Origin: Marinobacterium profundum
GTDB taxonomy: Bacteria; Pseudomonadota; Gammaproteobacteria; Pseudomonadales; Balneatricaceae
DNA: 64,000 bases
Assembly: GCF_001528745.1 (NCBI RefSeq)
Contig: NZ_BCNS01000207.1
Coordinates: 86,872 to 150,871 of the forward strand
Direction: 5' to 3'
Part shown: positions 37,602-47,718 of the stretch, one piece after another
Position numbering within the stretch: the stretch's first letter is position 1
How the letters are laid out: every line of letters begins with the position of its first letter
The notes under the pieces: model-generated
The model's input: the letters and a program-made list of their open reading frames with translations, nothing else
What the model was told of the DNA's origin: nothing
Databases searched by the model: none
Translations under genes and position numbers: made by a program

Positions 37602-38576
37602 ATGAGCGAACCCTTCGACTATCTCAGCACCGCACGCCGCACCATCGAACTGGAGCGTGACGCTGTATCCGACCTGCTTAATCACCTGAACGGCGATTTC
37701 ACCCGCGCCTGCGACCTGCTGCTTGCCTGCGAGGGCCGTGTAATCGTCACCGGCATGGGCAAGTCCGGCCATATCGGCAACAAGATAGCCGCGACCCTGG
37801 CCAGCACGGGCACCCCGGCGTTTTTTGTCCACCCGGGTGAAGCCAGCCACGGCGACATGGGCATGATTACCGGCAAGGATGTGGTCATAGCGCTGTCCAA
37901 CTCCGGCGAAACCTCTGAAGTCGTAACTATATTGCCGCTAATCAAGCGCATGAATGCCCCCCTGATCAGCATCACGGCCAACCCCAACTCCACCATGGCC
38001 CAGGCCTCGGATGCCAGCCTGCACATAGGCGTTGAGCGCGAAGCCTGCCCGCTGGGTCTGGCACCCACCTCCAGCACCACGGCCCAGCTGGTGATGGGGG
38101 ATGCACTGGCTATAGCCCTGCTGGAAGCCCGCGGCTTCAGTGCTGAAGACTTTGCCTTTTCCCACCCCGGCGGTAGCCTGGGGCGCCGCCTGCTGCTCAA
38201 GGTCAGCGATCTGATGCACACCGGCGACGATATCCCCTGCGTCAGCAGCGATACCTCAATCAATCAGGCGCTGCTGGAAGTCACCCGCAAGCGCCTGGGC
38301 ATGACCGCGGTGACCGACAGCAACGGCGCCCTCTGCGGTCTGTTTACCGATGGCGACCTGCGCCGTACCCTGGATCGCGACATCGACTTGAAGAACACAG
38401 CCATCAGCGAAGTCATGACGCCGGACTGCACCACCGTCGCCGCCGGCATCCTGGCCGCCGAAGCACTGCAGGTGATGCAATCTCGGCAGATCAATGCCCT
38501 GCTGGTGGTGGACGAGCATCGTCGCCCGATCGGCGCCCTGAACATGCACGACATGCTGAAAGCCGGAGTCATCTGA
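37602..38576 (+). CDS. kdsD: Arabinose-5-phosphate isomerase
   Basis: 324 residues. An N-terminal SIS domain (GMGKSGHIGNKIAATLASTG near residue 50 and ALSNSGETSEVV) is followed by two CBS domains from about residue 200. It interconverts ribulose 5-phosphate and arabinose 5-phosphate, the first step to Kdo. Its stop codon overlaps the kdsC start by one base, at the head of the kdsD-kdsC-lptC-lptA-lptB run. Confidence 0.97.
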   Translation: MSEPFDYLSTARRTIELERDAVSDLLNHLNGDFTRACDLLLACEGRVIVTGMGKSGHIGNKIAATLASTGTPAFFVHPGEASHGDMGMITGKDVVIALSNSGETSEVVTILPLIKRMNAPLISITANPNSTMAQASDASLHIGVEREACPLGLAPTSSTTAQLVMGDALAIALLEARGFSAEDFAFSHPGGSLGRRLLLKVSDLMHTGDDIPCVSSDTSINQALLEVTRKRLGMTAVTDSNGALCGLFTDGDLRRTLDRDIDLKNTAISEVMTPDCTTVAAGILAAEALQVMQSRQINALLVVDEHRRPIGALNMHDMLKAGVI

Positions 38577-39127
38577 TGAGTTATTTCAACACATCCGCAG
38601 CGCTCTCCGGTGAACTGATTGAACGTCTGCGCAAGGTTAGCCTGGCGGTATTTGACGTTGATGGCGTCCTCACCGATGGCCACCTTAACTTTCTGCCCGA
38701 TGGCACCGAAGTAAAAAGCTTCAACACCCTGGATGGCCTGGGTATCAAGCTGCTACAACAGGCCGGCATCGAAACCGCCATCATCACCGGGCGCCGTTCG
38801 CCTCAGGTGGAGATGCGCGCCAAGGCGCTGGGGATTACCCACCTGCTGCAGGGGCGCGAAGACAAACTGGTCGCACTGAAGGAAATCTGGGCCCAGACGG
38901 CACACGGCAGCGATACCACCGCCTATATCGGCGATGACTGGCCGGATCTTGCTGCCATTCGCGCCGTTGCCTTTGGCGCCACTGTTCCCAACGGCCATCC
39001 GCTGATGCTGCAGCATGCACACTGGTGCACCCAGCGCGCAGGCGGTGCCGGCGCCGGACGCGAATTCTGCGAGCAGATACTCAGCGCCCGCGGCCAGCTC
39101 GAGTCTATTGTCAGCGAGTACCTCTAG
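38576..39127 (+). CDS. kdsC: 3-deoxy-D-manno-octulosonate 8-phosphate phosphatase
   Basis: 183 residues, HAD type C0 without a large cap. Motif I DVDGVLTDG near residue 25, TGRRS near 70 and GDDWPDL near 122. It dephosphorylates Kdo-8-phosphate in Kdo synthesis. The typical Asp after GDD is replaced by Trp (GDDWPD), with the next Asp kept, as is common in KdsC. The gene begins inside the kdsD stop codon. Confidence 0.95.
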   Translation: MSYFNTSAALSGELIERLRKVSLAVFDVDGVLTDGHLNFLPDGTEVKSFNTLDGLGIKLLQQAGIETAIITGRRSPQVEMRAKALGITHLLQGREDKLVALKEIWAQTAHGSDTTAYIGDDWPDLAAIRAVAFGATVPNGHPLMLQHAHWCTQRAGGAGAGREFCEQILSARGQLESIVSEYL

Positions 39128-39130
39128 ATC

Positions 39131-39709
39131 ATGCTGAGCAGCCGGACGCGTCTTATCCTCGCCACCGCCCTGCTGGCACCGATACTGCTTTACTGGGGAG
39201 CCGATCGCGCCCCTACTGAAGCGCCTGCGCCCGAGCTAACGCCCGGTACCGCCGATACGGACTACTATCTGCGTGATGCCACCATTCGCCAGTTCGATGT
39301 CACGGGTCAGCTGCATCAGGAGCTCAGGTCGCCGCAGCTCGAGCACTATCCAGAGCCAGGCGAGCTGCGTGCCCAAACGCCGGATATAGTCCTGTTTCGC
39401 AATGATAGCCGCGGTGAGGTGCTGATCAGCGCCCAGCAGGGCCGGATGCAGGACAGCAACGAGCAGGTCTGGCTCAACGGCACTGTGCGTGTAAAGAGCA
39501 GCGCTGACAAAGACGCCAGCGGTACACCTCTGCGACTGGAAACAGAGGCACTGACCCTGGTGCCATCAGAGCAATTTATCGAAACAGACACCGCCGTCAC
39601 GCTGTTTAGCCAGGGGGGTGAAACCCGGGCCAATGGCATGAGGGCTTACCTGAATAGCCGCCAAGTCGAGCTACTGTCCGATGTCGAGGGACGCTATGAA
39701 ACCAAATAA
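39131..39709 (+). CDS. lptC: LPS export protein LptC
   Basis: 192 residues with a single N-terminal membrane anchor (LILATALLAPILLYW) and an LptC/OstA-like beta region (REVL, QEQVWLNGTV, LETEAL). It joins the LptBFG transporter to periplasmic LptA. Start three bases after kdsC; overlaps lptA by 14 bases. The family is weakly conserved, so position supports the call as much as sequence does. Confidence 0.9.
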   Translation: MLSSRTRLILATALLAPILLYWGADRAPTEAPAPELTPGTADTDYYLRDATIRQFDVTGQLHQELRSPQLEHYPEPGELRAQTPDIVLFRNDSRGEVLISAQQGRMQDSNEQVWLNGTVRVKSSADKDASGTPLRLETEALTLVPSEQFIETDTAVTLFSQGGETRANGMRAYLNSRQVELLSDVEGRYETK

Positions 39710-40198
39710 CACCCGCCTCTGGCTGGCAGCCCTGCTGTCCCTGAGTTTTTCCGGCACCAGCCTGGCCCTGCCAACCGATCGTAACCAGCCGATCCACGTC
39801 AGCGCCGATACCGCCACCATTGATGACAACACCGGCATCACCACCTATAGCGGTAACGTCGAGATTGCTCAGGGCACGCTTAAGATCAATGCCCGCAATG
39901 TCGACCTGCACCGCAGCGAGTCCGGCGTCAGCCGCATTCTGGCCACAGGCGATGTCAAGTTTCAGCAACAGGCGGCCAAAGACAAACCTGTGACCAACGC
40001 CTATGGCGAGCGTATGGACTACCAGGTCACTCGCCAGGAAATCACCATCACCGGCCAGGCCCGGGTGGTGCAGCAGAAAGACACTTTCACCGGCCAGAAA
40101 ATCGTCTATAACCTTGAGAAGTCCCTGGTTAACGCCTTCAGCGGCGAAAGCGGTCAGGGCCGTGTGCAGATGGTCATACAGCCCAAAGGGGCGGCTCA

Positions 40199-40202
<4 letters not shown>
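39696..40202 (+). CDS. lptA: LPS transport periplasmic protein LptA
   Basis: 168 residues. A signal peptide ends LALP-like (SGTSLA). The mature part has the OstA-like beta-jellyroll: [18 protein letters not shown] and [15 protein letters not shown], the standard LptA start. LptA bridges the periplasm for LPS movement to LptD. The ATG at 39696 follows GAGGGACGCT and lies within the end of lptC; the stop overlaps the lptB start by four bases. Confidence 0.95.
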
Positions 40203-40927
<725 letters not shown>

Positions 40928-41028
40928 TGCCTGCCCTGGTGAGATATTTTTTTAGTGTTGCATGACCACTGCGGCAGTGTTTCTTCAGTCTGCAGGGCAG
41001 ATAGACGACGCTCAGGCCCGGTTAGGCA

Positions 41029-41034
41029 TATAAT
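41029..41034 (+). promoter_or_regulatory. Possible -10 box upstream of rpoN
   Basis: TATAAT in the lptB-rpoN gap, 44 bases before the rpoN start. No good -35 element is placed 17 bases upstream, so it is a candidate only. Confidence 0.35.
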
Positions 41035-41077
41035 GCACAGCAACTCGACCCACTCCCACAGATAACGCAGTCTTTCT

Positions 41078-42598
41078 ATGAAGCAAGGGCTCCACCTAAA
41101 AATTGGTCAGCACCTGACCATGACGCCCCAGCTGCAGCAGGCCATTCGCCTGCTTCAGCTGTCGACACTCGACCTCCAGCAGGAAATTCAGGAAGCGCTC
41201 GAAAACAATCCCATGCTCGAGTCCTCCGATGAGGATCACGACGAAGCACCGGATGCCGATTACAACGAGCACCAGAACTCCGAGGCCCCACAAAAGGTCA
41301 ATGAGAGCGAAGGCGAACGCGCCAGTGCGGAAAACTCCGACAGTGACGACAGCCCCCAGGCCGAAGACAACTGGAATGAAAGCATCCCCGAAGAGCTTGG
41401 CACCGACAGCTCCTGGGACGATACCTTCCAGAGCAGCCAGCCCAGTGGACCTGCGCGCGATGACGACGGCTCCATGGAGTCCAACGACACGGCGGAGGAA
41501 ACACTGCAGGATCACCTGGAGTGGCAGCTCAACCTGACACCCATGAGTGACCTGGACCGCCTTATCGCCACCGGCATTGTCGATGGCATCGATGCCAACG
41601 GCTACCTGCGCATCTCTCTGGATGAGCTGCTGGATCACTTCAAGCAGGAAAACCCGGCAGACTTTGAAGACATCGACTCCGACGATATCGAAGCTGTACT
41701 GCACCGCATTCAGCAGTTCGACCCCCCCGGTGTCTGTGGCCGTGACCTGGGCGAATGCCTGGCCATTCAGCTGCGCCAGATGCCGGAATCGACCCCCTGG
41801 CGCAAGGAAGCCATTCGCGTCGTCAGCGAGTTTATCCAGCTGCTTGGCAGCCGGGATTACAAACAGCTGATGCGCCGCACAAGGCTGAAAGAACACCAGT
41901 TGCAGGAAGTCATACTGCTGATCCAGAGCCTGAACCCACAGCCCGGCGCCAGCATCACCGCCAGCACCGCCGAGTACGTCATACCCGACGTTGTGGTCAC
42001 CAAGGTCAAAGGCTTCTGGACGGTAATACTCAACCCCGACACGGCGCCGCGCCTGCGCATCAACACCCAGTACTCGGACCTGATCCGGCGCGCCGACAAC
42101 AGCTCCGACAACACCTACCTGAAGAACCACCTGCAGGAAGCACGCTGGTTCATCAAGAGCCTGCAGAGCCGCAACGAAACCCTGCTGAAGGTATCGCGGG
42201 AAATCGTTGCCCGCCAGGAAGGCTTTCTCGAACAGGGCGAAGAAGCCATGCAGCCACTGGTGCTGCACGATATCGCCGAAGCTGTCGAGATGCATGAGTC
42301 CACGATATCCCGGGTCACCACCCAGAAATACATGCACACCCCCCGGGGCATCTTCGAGCTGAAGTATTTTTTCTCCAGCCATGTGGGCACCAGTGATGGC
42401 GGTGCCGCCTCCTCCACCGCTATTCGGGCGCTGATAAAACGCCTGGTGGCAGCAGAAAGCACCATCAAGCCACTGAGTGACAGCAAGATCGCCACACTGC
42501 TTGACGAGCAGGGTTTTCAGGTCGCCAGGCGGACTGTGGCGAAATACCGTGAAGCAATGAATATTGCACCTTCTAATGAGCGCAAGCGTCTGGTTTAA
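41078..42598 (+). CDS. rpoN: RNA polymerase sigma-54 factor
   Basis: 506 residues. The Gln/Leu-rich region I ([17 protein letters not shown]), acidic region II (about residues 50-140), core-binding domain, helix-turn-helix, and the C-terminal RpoN box [10 protein letters not shown] are all present. It directs RNA polymerase to -24/-12 promoters with enhancer-binding activators. Next come hpf, ptsN, rapZ and ptsO, the usual nitrogen-PTS arrangement. No strong ribosome binding site was seen before the ATG. Confidence 0.98.
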   Translation: MKQGLHLKIGQHLTMTPQLQQAIRLLQLSTLDLQQEIQEALENNPMLESSDEDHDEAPDADYNEHQNSEAPQKVNESEGERASAENSDSDDSPQAEDNWNESIPEELGTDSSWDDTFQSSQPSGPARDDDGSMESNDTAEETLQDHLEWQLNLTPMSDLDRLIATGIVDGIDANGYLRISLDELLDHFKQENPADFEDIDSDDIEAVLHRIQQFDPPGVCGRDLGECLAIQLRQMPESTPWRKEAIRVVSEFIQLLGSRDYKQLMRRTRLKEHQLQEVILLIQSLNPQPGASITASTAEYVIPDVVVTKVKGFWTVILNPDTAPRLRINTQYSDLIRRADNSSDNTYLKNHLQEARWFIKSLQSRNETLLKVSREIVARQEGFLEQGEEAMQPLVLHDIAEAVEMHESTISRVTTQKYMHTPRGIFELKYFFSSHVGTSDGGAASSTAIRALIKRLVAAESTIKPLSDSKIATLLDEQGFQVARRTVAKYREAMNIAPSNERKRLV

Positions 42599-42648
42599 TT
42601 GAGATGCAAACAAGGCGATCTTTCGCCGCTGTTGACTAGGAGAGAACT

Positions 42649-42939
42649 ATGCAGATTAACATCACAGGACATCACGTCGAACTCACCGATGCACTGCACG
42701 AGTATGTACATAGTAAATTCGGCAAGCTAGAGCGGCACTTTGACAACATCACCAATGTTCAGGTTACCCTGAGTGTAGAAAAACTGCGTCAGCAGGCCGA
42801 AGCCGATGTTCATCTTGCAGGAGGCAAGTTGTTTGCGACCCACGAACACCAAGACATGTACGCCGCCATCGATGGCCTGACCGACAAGCTTGACCGTCAG
42901 ATCATCAAGCACAAAGAAAAAACCAAAAACCACAAATAA
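42649..42939 (+). CDS. hpf: Short ribosome hibernation promoting factor
   Basis: 96 residues, the short HPF form, beginning MQINITGHHVELTDALHEYV with VTLSVEKLRQQAEADVHL. It binds the 30S decoding centre and promotes 100S ribosome dimers in stationary phase. AGGAGAG lies seven bases before the ATG. It is conserved downstream of rpoN. Confidence 0.95.
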   Translation: MQINITGHHVELTDALHEYVHSKFGKLERHFDNITNVQVTLSVEKLRQQAEADVHLAGGKLFATHEHQDMYAAIDGLTDKLDRQIIKHKEKTKNHK

Positions 42940-42957
42940 CGGTAAATAAATAAGCCC

Positions 42958-43416
42958 ATGTATCTGCATGAACTGCTGACCCCCGCCCTTACATTCTGCA
43001 ACCTTGATGGGGGCAGCAAAAAACGTGTACTGGAAACGGCCAGTAAACTGATCGCCGAGCAGGCACAAGGGCTGGCCGCTGAAGAAATCTTCAGCGGCCT
43101 GATCGGCCGCGAACGACTTGGCAGCACCGGTATAGGCAGCGGTATAGCCATACCCCATTGCCGACTCGAAAGCGCCACCCAGCCCACCGGCATGATGATC
43201 AAGCTCGCCGAACCTATTGATTTTGACGCCATCGACAACCAGCCGGTGGATCTTCTTTTTGTACTGCTGGTGCCCTCCGAAGCCAGCGATGAGCATTTGC
43301 AGACTCTGGCCATGCTGGCCGAGCTCTTCAGCCGCGAAGAAGTACTTACAGCACTTCGTGATACCACCTCTGACCAGCAGCTATTCGATACGGCTCTGCG
43401 TCTGGCATCGCACTGA
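42958..43416 (+). CDS. ptsN: Nitrogen-PTS regulatory EIIA protein PtsN
   Basis: 152 residues of an EIIA-Ntr/fructose type domain. The phosphorylated histidine lies in GSGIAIPHCRLE near residue 63. It receives phosphate from the HPr-like PtsO and regulates potassium transport and other targets. It lies between hpf (18 bases upstream) and rapZ (64 bases downstream). Confidence 0.95.
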   Translation: MYLHELLTPALTFCNLDGGSKKRVLETASKLIAEQAQGLAAEEIFSGLIGRERLGSTGIGSGIAIPHCRLESATQPTGMMIKLAEPIDFDAIDNQPVDLLFVLLVPSEASDEHLQTLAMLAELFSREEVLTALRDTTSDQQLFDTALRLASH

Positions 43417-43480
43417 GCACAGATCCCATGCCTCAACCTCAGCTGGCACTCGTTCCCACAGCATCCCTGATGGTATCGCC

Positions 43481-44341
43481 ATGAAACTGGTGGTCATCAG
43501 CGGCCTGTCCGGCTCCGGCAAAAGCACAGCGCTGCAGGCACTGGAAGATGTCGATTTCTACTGCATCGACAATCTTCCTGCGCTGCTGCTGCCCAGCCTG
43601 ATCGAGCAAATGCTGAAAGATCCGATGCCGCCGGAGAAACTGGCGGTCAGTATTGATGCCCGCAACCTGTTGAGCAACCTGCGCCAGTTTCCCAAACTGC
43701 TAAAAAGCATGCGCACGCGTTATGCCGAGGTCAATACCGAAGTCCTTTACCTGGATGCCTCGGACCCGACACTGCTCAAACGTTACAGTGCCACGCGGCG
43801 CAAGCACCCGCTTTCCGGCGAGAGCACCGGCCTGCAGCAGGCGATTGGAAATGAGCGACTACTGCTCGAACCCATCGCCAACATGGCTGACCTGCGCATC
43901 GATACCACCCGCCTCAAGCTGTACGACCTGCGGGACAGTATCAAGCTGCGCGTGTCCCAGCGCACCGAACAGCAGCTCTCGGTGCAGTTCGAATCCTTTG
44001 GCTTCAAGCACGGCGTACCGCTGGATGTCGACTTCACCTTCGACGTGCGGGTACTGCCCAACCCTTTCTGGATTCCGGATCTGCGCGGTTTTACCGGCCT
44101 CGATGCCCCCGTCATCCGCTTCCTTGAACAGGCACCTGAAGTGGCGGAAATGACCGGCGACATCCGCGACTTCATCGCCAAATGGCTACCGCGTTTCAAG
44201 AGCAACAACCGCAGCTATATCACCATCGGTATCGGCTGCACCGGCGGGCAGCACCGCTCGGTCTTTATCGCAGAGCAACTCGCTGGTCATTTCCGGCGGT
44301 CTGTGGATAATGTGCATGTCCGTCACCGCGAACTGAGTTAA
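43481..44341 (+). CDS. rapZ: RNase adapter protein RapZ
   Basis: 286 residues. Walker A GLSGSGKSTAL near residue 8, the VDFYCIDNLPALLLP segment, LYLDASDPTLLKRYSATRRKHPL, and the C-terminal GCTGGQHRSV motif. RapZ directs RNase E to the small RNA GlmZ and so controls glucosamine-6-phosphate synthase in E. coli. ATG at 43481 was chosen because the conserved N-terminus MKLVVISGLSGSGKS starts there; upstream in-frame codons are not RapZ-like. Confidence 0.97.
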   Translation: MKLVVISGLSGSGKSTALQALEDVDFYCIDNLPALLLPSLIEQMLKDPMPPEKLAVSIDARNLLSNLRQFPKLLKSMRTRYAEVNTEVLYLDASDPTLLKRYSATRRKHPLSGESTGLQQAIGNERLLLEPIANMADLRIDTTRLKLYDLRDSIKLRVSQRTEQQLSVQFESFGFKHGVPLDVDFTFDVRVLPNPFWIPDLRGFTGLDAPVIRFLEQAPEVAEMTGDIRDFIAKWLPRFKSNNRSYITIGIGCTGGQHRSVFIAEQLAGHFRRSVDNVHVRHRELS

Positions 44342-44383
44342 CCGCGGGACAAATGGATATATTGAGCGAGGACTAGCCCCGGC

Positions 44384-44653
44384 ATGATCGAAAAGCACGT
44401 TACTATTATAAATAAGCTGGGTCTCCACGCCCGTGCTGCCGCCAAGCTCATCAGCACCACCGGGAAATTTTCCAGCCAGATTCGCATCATCAAGGATGGT
44501 CGTGAAGTCGACGGCAAAAGCATCATGTCTGTGATGATGCTCGCCGCCAGCAAAGGCACCGAATTGCTGATTCGCGCCGAGGGCGAAGACGAGCAGGCCG
44601 CCATTGATGCCGTTAGCGCCCTCATCGACGACTATTTTGGCGAAGGCGAATAA
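44384..44653 (+). CDS. ptsO: HPr-like phosphocarrier protein of the nitrogen PTS (NPr)
   Basis: 89 residues of an HPr fold. The phosphorylated His is in LGLHARAAA near residue 16, and KSIMSVMML marks the Ser-46 helix. It passes phosphate from EI-Ntr (ptsP, not in the window) to PtsN. Its place after rapZ is standard. GAGGACTAGCCCCGGC precedes the ATG, a poorly spaced ribosome site. Confidence 0.95.
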   Translation: MIEKHVTIINKLGLHARAAAKLISTTGKFSSQIRIIKDGREVDGKSIMSVMMLAASKGTELLIRAEGEDEQAAIDAVSALIDDYFGEGE

Positions 44654-44814
44654 AAAACCTGTTTTTGCACCCCGCCCGACGCCCGTCCCCGCTGATACCC
44701 GCCAACTGATTCCGGTATACTGTGACCCCAGCCCGAGCCGCCCAGCGCGGCCTCCGTGGCAAAGCCATTTGAGTTCTTCTTCCCTACCAGCCCCCAGGGC
44801 AGCGCAAGGATGTC

Positions 44815-46164
44815 ATGAGCAGCAAAGAGCCACTCTCCCCTATTGAACGACTGAACGCCGCCATGGACAGCGGTGAACTGCGTCAGGTGCGCCATACGCT
44901 GAACAACAGCATGCGCCCGGTGGAGATCGCCCATCTGCTGGACAAGTCCCCACCCAAGGAGCGCCAACTGCTCTGGGGTTTGGTCAACAAGGATCTGGAA
45001 GGGGATGTGCTGCAACACCTGGGCTACGACGTCCAGGCCGAAATTCTCAGCCGCATGGAAACCCGGGAAGTTCTTGAGATCACCGAAGGTCTGGACATTG
45101 ACGACATGGCCGACCTGCTGCAACAGCTGCCCGAGCGCATCATGCGCGAACTGCTGCAGACCATGGATATTCAGAACCGCACCCGGGTCGAGCAGGTCCT
45201 GTCCTATGACGAGGACACCGCCGGCGGACTGATGAACACCGACACCGTGACCATCAGACCGGATATCACGGTGGAAACGGCGCTGCGCTATATTCGCCGC
45301 CACAAGGAAATACCGGACATGACCGACAGTCTGTTCGTGGTCAGCCGCAAAGATGCCTATATAGGCATCCTGCCCCTGACCAAACTGCTGGTGTCGGATC
45401 CCGACATGCTGGTGCGCGAAATCATGAACACCGACATCGAGCCCATAGAGGCTACGATGACGGATAGCGAAGTCGCCCAGCTGTTCGAACAGCACGACCT
45501 GATCTCTGCGCCTGTCATCGACGAAGACGGAAAATTGCTCGGTCGTATTACCATCGATGACGTGGTCGACGTTATCCGTGAGGATGCCGACCACTCCCTC
45601 ATGAGCATGGCGGGTCTGGGGGAGGACGCAGACACCTTTGCACCACTGATGCGAACGACCCGCAACCGTGCCATCTGGCTGGGTATCAACCTGCTCACCG
45701 CCTTCATTGCCTCGGCGGTGATTGGCATGTTTGAAGCGACCATCGAAAAAGTCGTGGCCCTGGCCGTACTGATGCCAATCGTCGCCTCCATGGGCGGTAT
45801 CGCCGGTAGCCAGACACTAACACTGGTCATTCGTGGTCAGGCACTGGGCCACGTGGAGCGTACCAATATCCGCTGGCTGCTGAATCGCGAGCTGGTCGCC
45901 GGCGCCCTTAACGGCCTGCTCTGGGCCGCCGTGGTCGCTGCAGTCGCCATTATCTGGTTTCAGGATATTTACATCGGTGGCATTATCGCCGCCGCCATCG
46001 TTATCAATTTGATAGCCGGCGCTTTGGCCGGCACTCTGCTGCCCATTGGCCTCAAGGCCGCCGGCATAGACCCGGCCCTGGCCGGCAGCGTTTTGCTCAC
46101 CACCATTACCGATGTTGTAGGCTTCTTCGCCTTCCTCGGACTGGCTACCTACTTTTACAGTTAA
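44815..46164 (+). CDS. mgtE: Magnesium transporter MgtE
   Basis: 449 residues. The N-terminal MgtE helical domain, two CBS domains (about residues 140-255, with GILPLTKLLVSDP and GRITIDDVVDVIRED), and about five C-terminal membrane helices with VASMGGIAGSQTLTLVIRG and TTITDVVGFFAFLGLATYF. It is a magnesium channel gated by intracellular magnesium. It starts about 160 bases after ptsO and is 11 bases upstream of darP. Confidence 0.96.
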   Translation: MSSKEPLSPIERLNAAMDSGELRQVRHTLNNSMRPVEIAHLLDKSPPKERQLLWGLVNKDLEGDVLQHLGYDVQAEILSRMETREVLEITEGLDIDDMADLLQQLPERIMRELLQTMDIQNRTRVEQVLSYDEDTAGGLMNTDTVTIRPDITVETALRYIRRHKEIPDMTDSLFVVSRKDAYIGILPLTKLLVSDPDMLVREIMNTDIEPIEATMTDSEVAQLFEQHDLISAPVIDEDGKLLGRITIDDVVDVIREDADHSLMSMAGLGEDADTFAPLMRTTRNRAIWLGINLLTAFIASAVIGMFEATIEKVVALAVLMPIVASMGGIAGSQTLTLVIRGQALGHVERTNIRWLLNRELVAGALNGLLWAAVVAAVAIIWFQDIYIGGIIAAAIVINLIAGALAGTLLPIGLKAAGIDPALAGSVLLTTITDVVGFFAFLGLATYFYS

Positions 46165-46175
46165 AGAACCGACCT

Positions 46176-46709
46176 ATGACTAACGAAGAAGATTTTGATC
46201 CGATAGACCCCGCCGACCAAGACGAAGAGCTGATCAGCAAAAGCCAGGCCAAACGCGATATGCACGCGCTGCAGGACCTGGGTAAAAAGCTGGTCGCACT
46301 GAACAAGGATCAGCTGGCCAAAATCCCGATGGACGAGACCCTGCGCGAGGCGGTGAATGAATGCCGTCGGCTGAAAAAGGGCGAAGCCATTCGCCGCCAG
46401 CTGCAATATATCGGCCGCCTGATGCGCCTGGCCGATACCAGCGGCATCAGCCAGACAATGGACAGTTTTGAGGCGGGCAAGCAGGCCCACGACGCCCACT
46501 TCCATCGCCTGGAACGCTGGCGTGATCGCCTGATCAACGGCACGCCCGACGACCTGACCGACTATGTGGCAGCCTTCCCCCACGCCGATATTCAGCATCT
46601 GCGCCAGTTGATACGCAACGCCCAGCGCGAGGCTCTGCAGCAGAAACCGCCGGCCAGCTCCCGCAAGCTGTTCAAGTATTTGCGCGAACTGGCTGAAGTG
46701 CCCAACTGA
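46176..46709 (+). CDS. darP: Ribosome-associated protein DarP (YjgA)
   Basis: 177 residues. SKSQAKRDMHALQDLGKKLV near residue 22 and RRQLQYIGRLMR near 70 are family hallmarks. YjgA/DarP associates with late 50S subunit precursors. It closes the plus-strand run that begins at kdsD and is followed by a bidirectional terminator. In Pseudomonas, pmbA and tldD flank this gene; neither is here. Confidence 0.93.
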   Translation: MTNEEDFDPIDPADQDEELISKSQAKRDMHALQDLGKKLVALNKDQLAKIPMDETLREAVNECRRLKKGEAIRRQLQYIGRLMRLADTSGISQTMDSFEAGKQAHDAHFHRLERWRDRLINGTPDDLTDYVAAFPHADIQHLRQLIRNAQREALQQKPPASSRKLFKYLRELAEVPN

Positions 46710-46739
46710 TCTGGCTTAGCCAAGCCAGGATCACAATCG

Positions 46740-46776
46740 AAAAAGCCGGAGCTGCACTGTGCAGCTCCGGCTTTTT
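46740..46776. terminator. Bidirectional rho-independent terminator
   Basis: AAAAAGCCGGAGCTGCA and TGCAGCTCCGGCTTTTT form a perfect 17-bp stem with a 3-base loop, with A/T tracts on both sides, between darP (plus) and the nitrilase-family gene (minus). Suits both. Confidence 0.95.
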
Positions 46777-46815
46777 ACTGTGACCCTCAGGCGCTGATAC
46801 AGCGCCGTTTAGGCG

Positions 46816-47649
46816 TTATTCTATAACCGCCACGCGCCCATGCTCGCTCACCGGCATGCGCTGACGCAGGCGATGTAGCTCAGCCAGATCAATCTCGGCA
46901 CTGCACCAGCCCTCACCAAAAGCAAGCTCAGCTCTAAGCTCACCCCAGGGATCGACGATCATCGAATGACCCCAGGTTTCACGCCCTCTACCATGTTGGC
47001 CACCCTGATTGGCCCCCAGCACATAGCACTGAAACTCAACCGCCCTAGCCCGCAATAATAACTCCCAGTGTGCGGCACCGGTAACCGCGGTAAAGGCCGA
47101 TGGCACGCTGATCAACTCGGCGCCGGCATTGCGCAAACGCTGGTAGTGATCGGCAAAGCGCAGGTCGTAACAGATGCTCAGCCCCAGGCGTCCGCAGGGT
47201 GTGTCGACAATAACTATCTCAGTGCCAGGCTCGATATAGGCGGATTCGCGATAACTCTGCTGCGCATCCGCCACTTCTACATCAAACAGATGCCGCTTGT
47301 CGTAACGCGCCCGCTGCCGCCCCTGATCATCGAATACGAGGCTGGCGGAACGTACCCTCCCATCGGCCACCTCTGTGCCATCATCTCGCAGCATAAGCGG
47401 CACTGAACCTGCGACCAGCCAGACACCAGCATCCCTGGCCAGAGCACCCAGGCGCTGCTGTAGCTCGCCCTGACCCTGGGCAGCGGCCAGGGCTCGCAAG
47501 CCGGATGAGTCGAACAGGGCAAAATTCTCCGGCAATAGCACCAGCCGCGCACCGTCGACGGCGGCCGCGCGCACCAAACGTTCGGCAGCGCTGAGATTGG
47601 CCTCAAAATCGGGCCCCGAGACCATCTGAACCAGAGCGCAGCGCGACAT
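46816..47649 (-). CDS. Nitrilase-superfamily amidase, Nit1/deaminated-glutathione-amidase type
   Basis: 277 residues with the Glu-Lys-Cys triad: LLPENFAL near residue 43, RYDKRHLFDV near 112 and LGLSICYDLRF near 150. The KRHLFDVEV segment is typical of Nit1-type enzymes that repair deaminated glutathione. Substrate identity is inferred from family only. ATG at 47649 follows GGAGG; a GTG two codons earlier is possible. yhdP lies 69 bases upstream. In related genomes tldD is the next gene downstream, but here the transcript meets a terminator. Confidence 0.9.
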   Translation of the reverse strand: MSRCALVQMVSGPDFEANLSAAERLVRAAAVDGARLVLLPENFALFDSSGLRALAAAQGQGELQQRLGALARDAGVWLVAGSVPLMLRDDGTEVADGRVRSASLVFDDQGRQRARYDKRHLFDVEVADAQQSYRESAYIEPGTEIVIVDTPCGRLGLSICYDLRFADHYQRLRNAGAELISVPSAFTAVTGAAHWELLLRARAVEFQCYVLGANQGGQHGRGRETWGHSMIVDPWGELRAELAFGEGWCSAEIDLAELHRLRQRMPVSEHGRVAVIE

Positions 47650-47718
47650 TTTCACCTCCAGCCTGAAACGTAATTTACCGCTGACCTGTCGAACAGCAGG
47701 CCAGACTATTGAGCTTTA

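Noticed and set aside
41096..42613. 505-codon minus-strand frame opposite rpoN
   Set aside because: Antisense shadow of rpoN, biased composition, no ribosome binding site.
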